Assembly (NCBI GenBank): GCA_039197885.1
Contig: JBCCTY010000018.1
Coordinates: forward strand, 1-29,001
DNA: 29,001 nucleotides
Origin: JBCBSZ01 sp039197885
Lineage (GTDB): Bacteria > Actinomycetota > Acidimicrobiia > Acidimicrobiales > Poriferisodalaceae
Direction of reading: 5' to 3'
This document shows positions 28,865-29,001 of this stretch, in pieces. The notes under the pieces were generated by a model. It ran no database searches and had not been told where the DNA came from. It saw only the letters and a list, made by a program, of their open reading frames with translations. Each line of letters starts with the position of its first letter. Position 1 is the first letter of the stretch. The position numbers and the translations under genes are program-made.

Positions 28865-29001
28865 TCAGACCTCGCGGACCGGGGTGATCACCAGGTCACC
28901 CTCGACCGCGTCGACCGTGACCATGTCGCCCTCGGCGAGCTTGCCCTCGAGGAGCTGGATCGCCAGCGGATCGACCAGGCGGCGTTGGATGATCCGCTTG
29001 A
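28865..29001 (-). CDS. clpB: ClpB-like AAA+ chaperone, C-terminal fragment
   Basis: Only the last 44 complete codons are present; the gene enters from the right edge. The peptide begins KRIIQRRLVDPLAIQLLEGKLAEGD and ends in a short beta-rich tail. This matches the end of the D2 small domain of ClpB/ClpC proteins (the K-R-x-I-Q-x-x-x-x-x-P-L-A pattern). ClpB disaggregates proteins with DnaK; ClpC partners with ClpP. The missing body prevents a firm choice, but the form of the C-terminal tail is closer to ClpB. Confidence 0.7.
   Translation of the reverse strand, partial: KRIIQRRLVDPLAIQLLEGKLAEGDMVTVDAVEGDLVITPVREV

Noticed and set aside
1..29001. Mobile element, prophage, toxin-antitoxin or defence system.
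   Set aside because: No transposase, integrase, terminal inverted repeats flanking genes, or defence-type domains were seen; gene content is metabolic, respiratory and signalling.

Overview
This is a high-GC window with dense same-strand operons, frequent GTG starts, ATGA/GTGA stop-start overlaps and tRNA genes without an encoded CCA. Together with a Streptomyces-like tRNA-Asp, a WhiG/FliA-like promoter signature and a Thermus-type ba3 oxidase, this points to an actinomycete-phylum bacterium. A deep-branching, possibly motile lineage such as Acidimicrobiia is my best guess. That placement is inference: no rRNA is present. Almost everything looks chromosomal; I see no transposase, integrase, phage gene or CRISPR array.

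Layout. (1) 1-6007, minus strand: a de novo purine operon transcribed purL-purQ-purC-purF-purD (purD runs off the left edge), with overlapping stop/start codons. purL carries a fused PurS-like N-terminus. (2) 6008-6320: a divergent control region with two 34-bp direct repeats, each containing CCACGTGG, then a TPP riboswitch. (3) 6321-9174, plus strand: a thiamine(-precursor) uptake operon consisting of a small thiamine-binding protein, a permease, a lipoprotein binding protein and an ATPase. The end of the ATPase gene is tandemly duplicated (92-bp unit), giving a chain of ATGA overlaps that leads into an acyl-CoA-ligase-like gene (9310-11016). (4) 11103-14893, plus: a signalling cluster of cheC phosphatase, cheY, a DUF983 membrane protein and a diguanylate cyclase with a decayed EAL domain. 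Three of these genes have sigma28-like upstream elements. (5) 14961-17493, plus: a Ppx/GppA phosphatase, an ACT-domain protein and tandem tRNA-Asp/tRNA-Phe genes. (6) 17544-18595, minus: an RDD membrane protein and pyrE. (7) 18788-19192, plus: a small basic coiled-coil protein of unknown function. (8) 19224-21907, minus: purA-purB, which complete the IMP-to-AMP branch. (9) 22191-24263, plus: a GGDEF-EAL protein with both catalytic motifs intact, convergent with a NarL/LuxR response regulator (24279-24932). (10) 25038-27999, minus: a terminal-oxidase operon of membrane-anchored cupredoxin, a 58-aa CbaD-like subunit IIa, CuA subunit II and ba3-type subunit I. (11) 28126-29001, minus: an FMN-binding split-barrel protein and the C-terminus of a ClpB-like AAA+ chaperone.

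How it fits together. Purine and pyrimidine synthesis (purLQCFD, purAB, pyrE) and thiamine salvage sit beside second-messenger turnover: c-di-GMP synthesis by one enzyme, probable synthesis and breakdown by another, and polyphosphate/pppGpp hydrolysis by Ppx/GppA. The cheC-cheY-cyclase group looks like part of a motility regulon. No conspicuously new defence or mobile system is visible. The most unusual points are the ATPase-tail duplication with its start-stop relay, the shared sigma28-like promoter elements, the repeats in the thiamine/purine divergent region, and the triple hairpin repeat after cheY.
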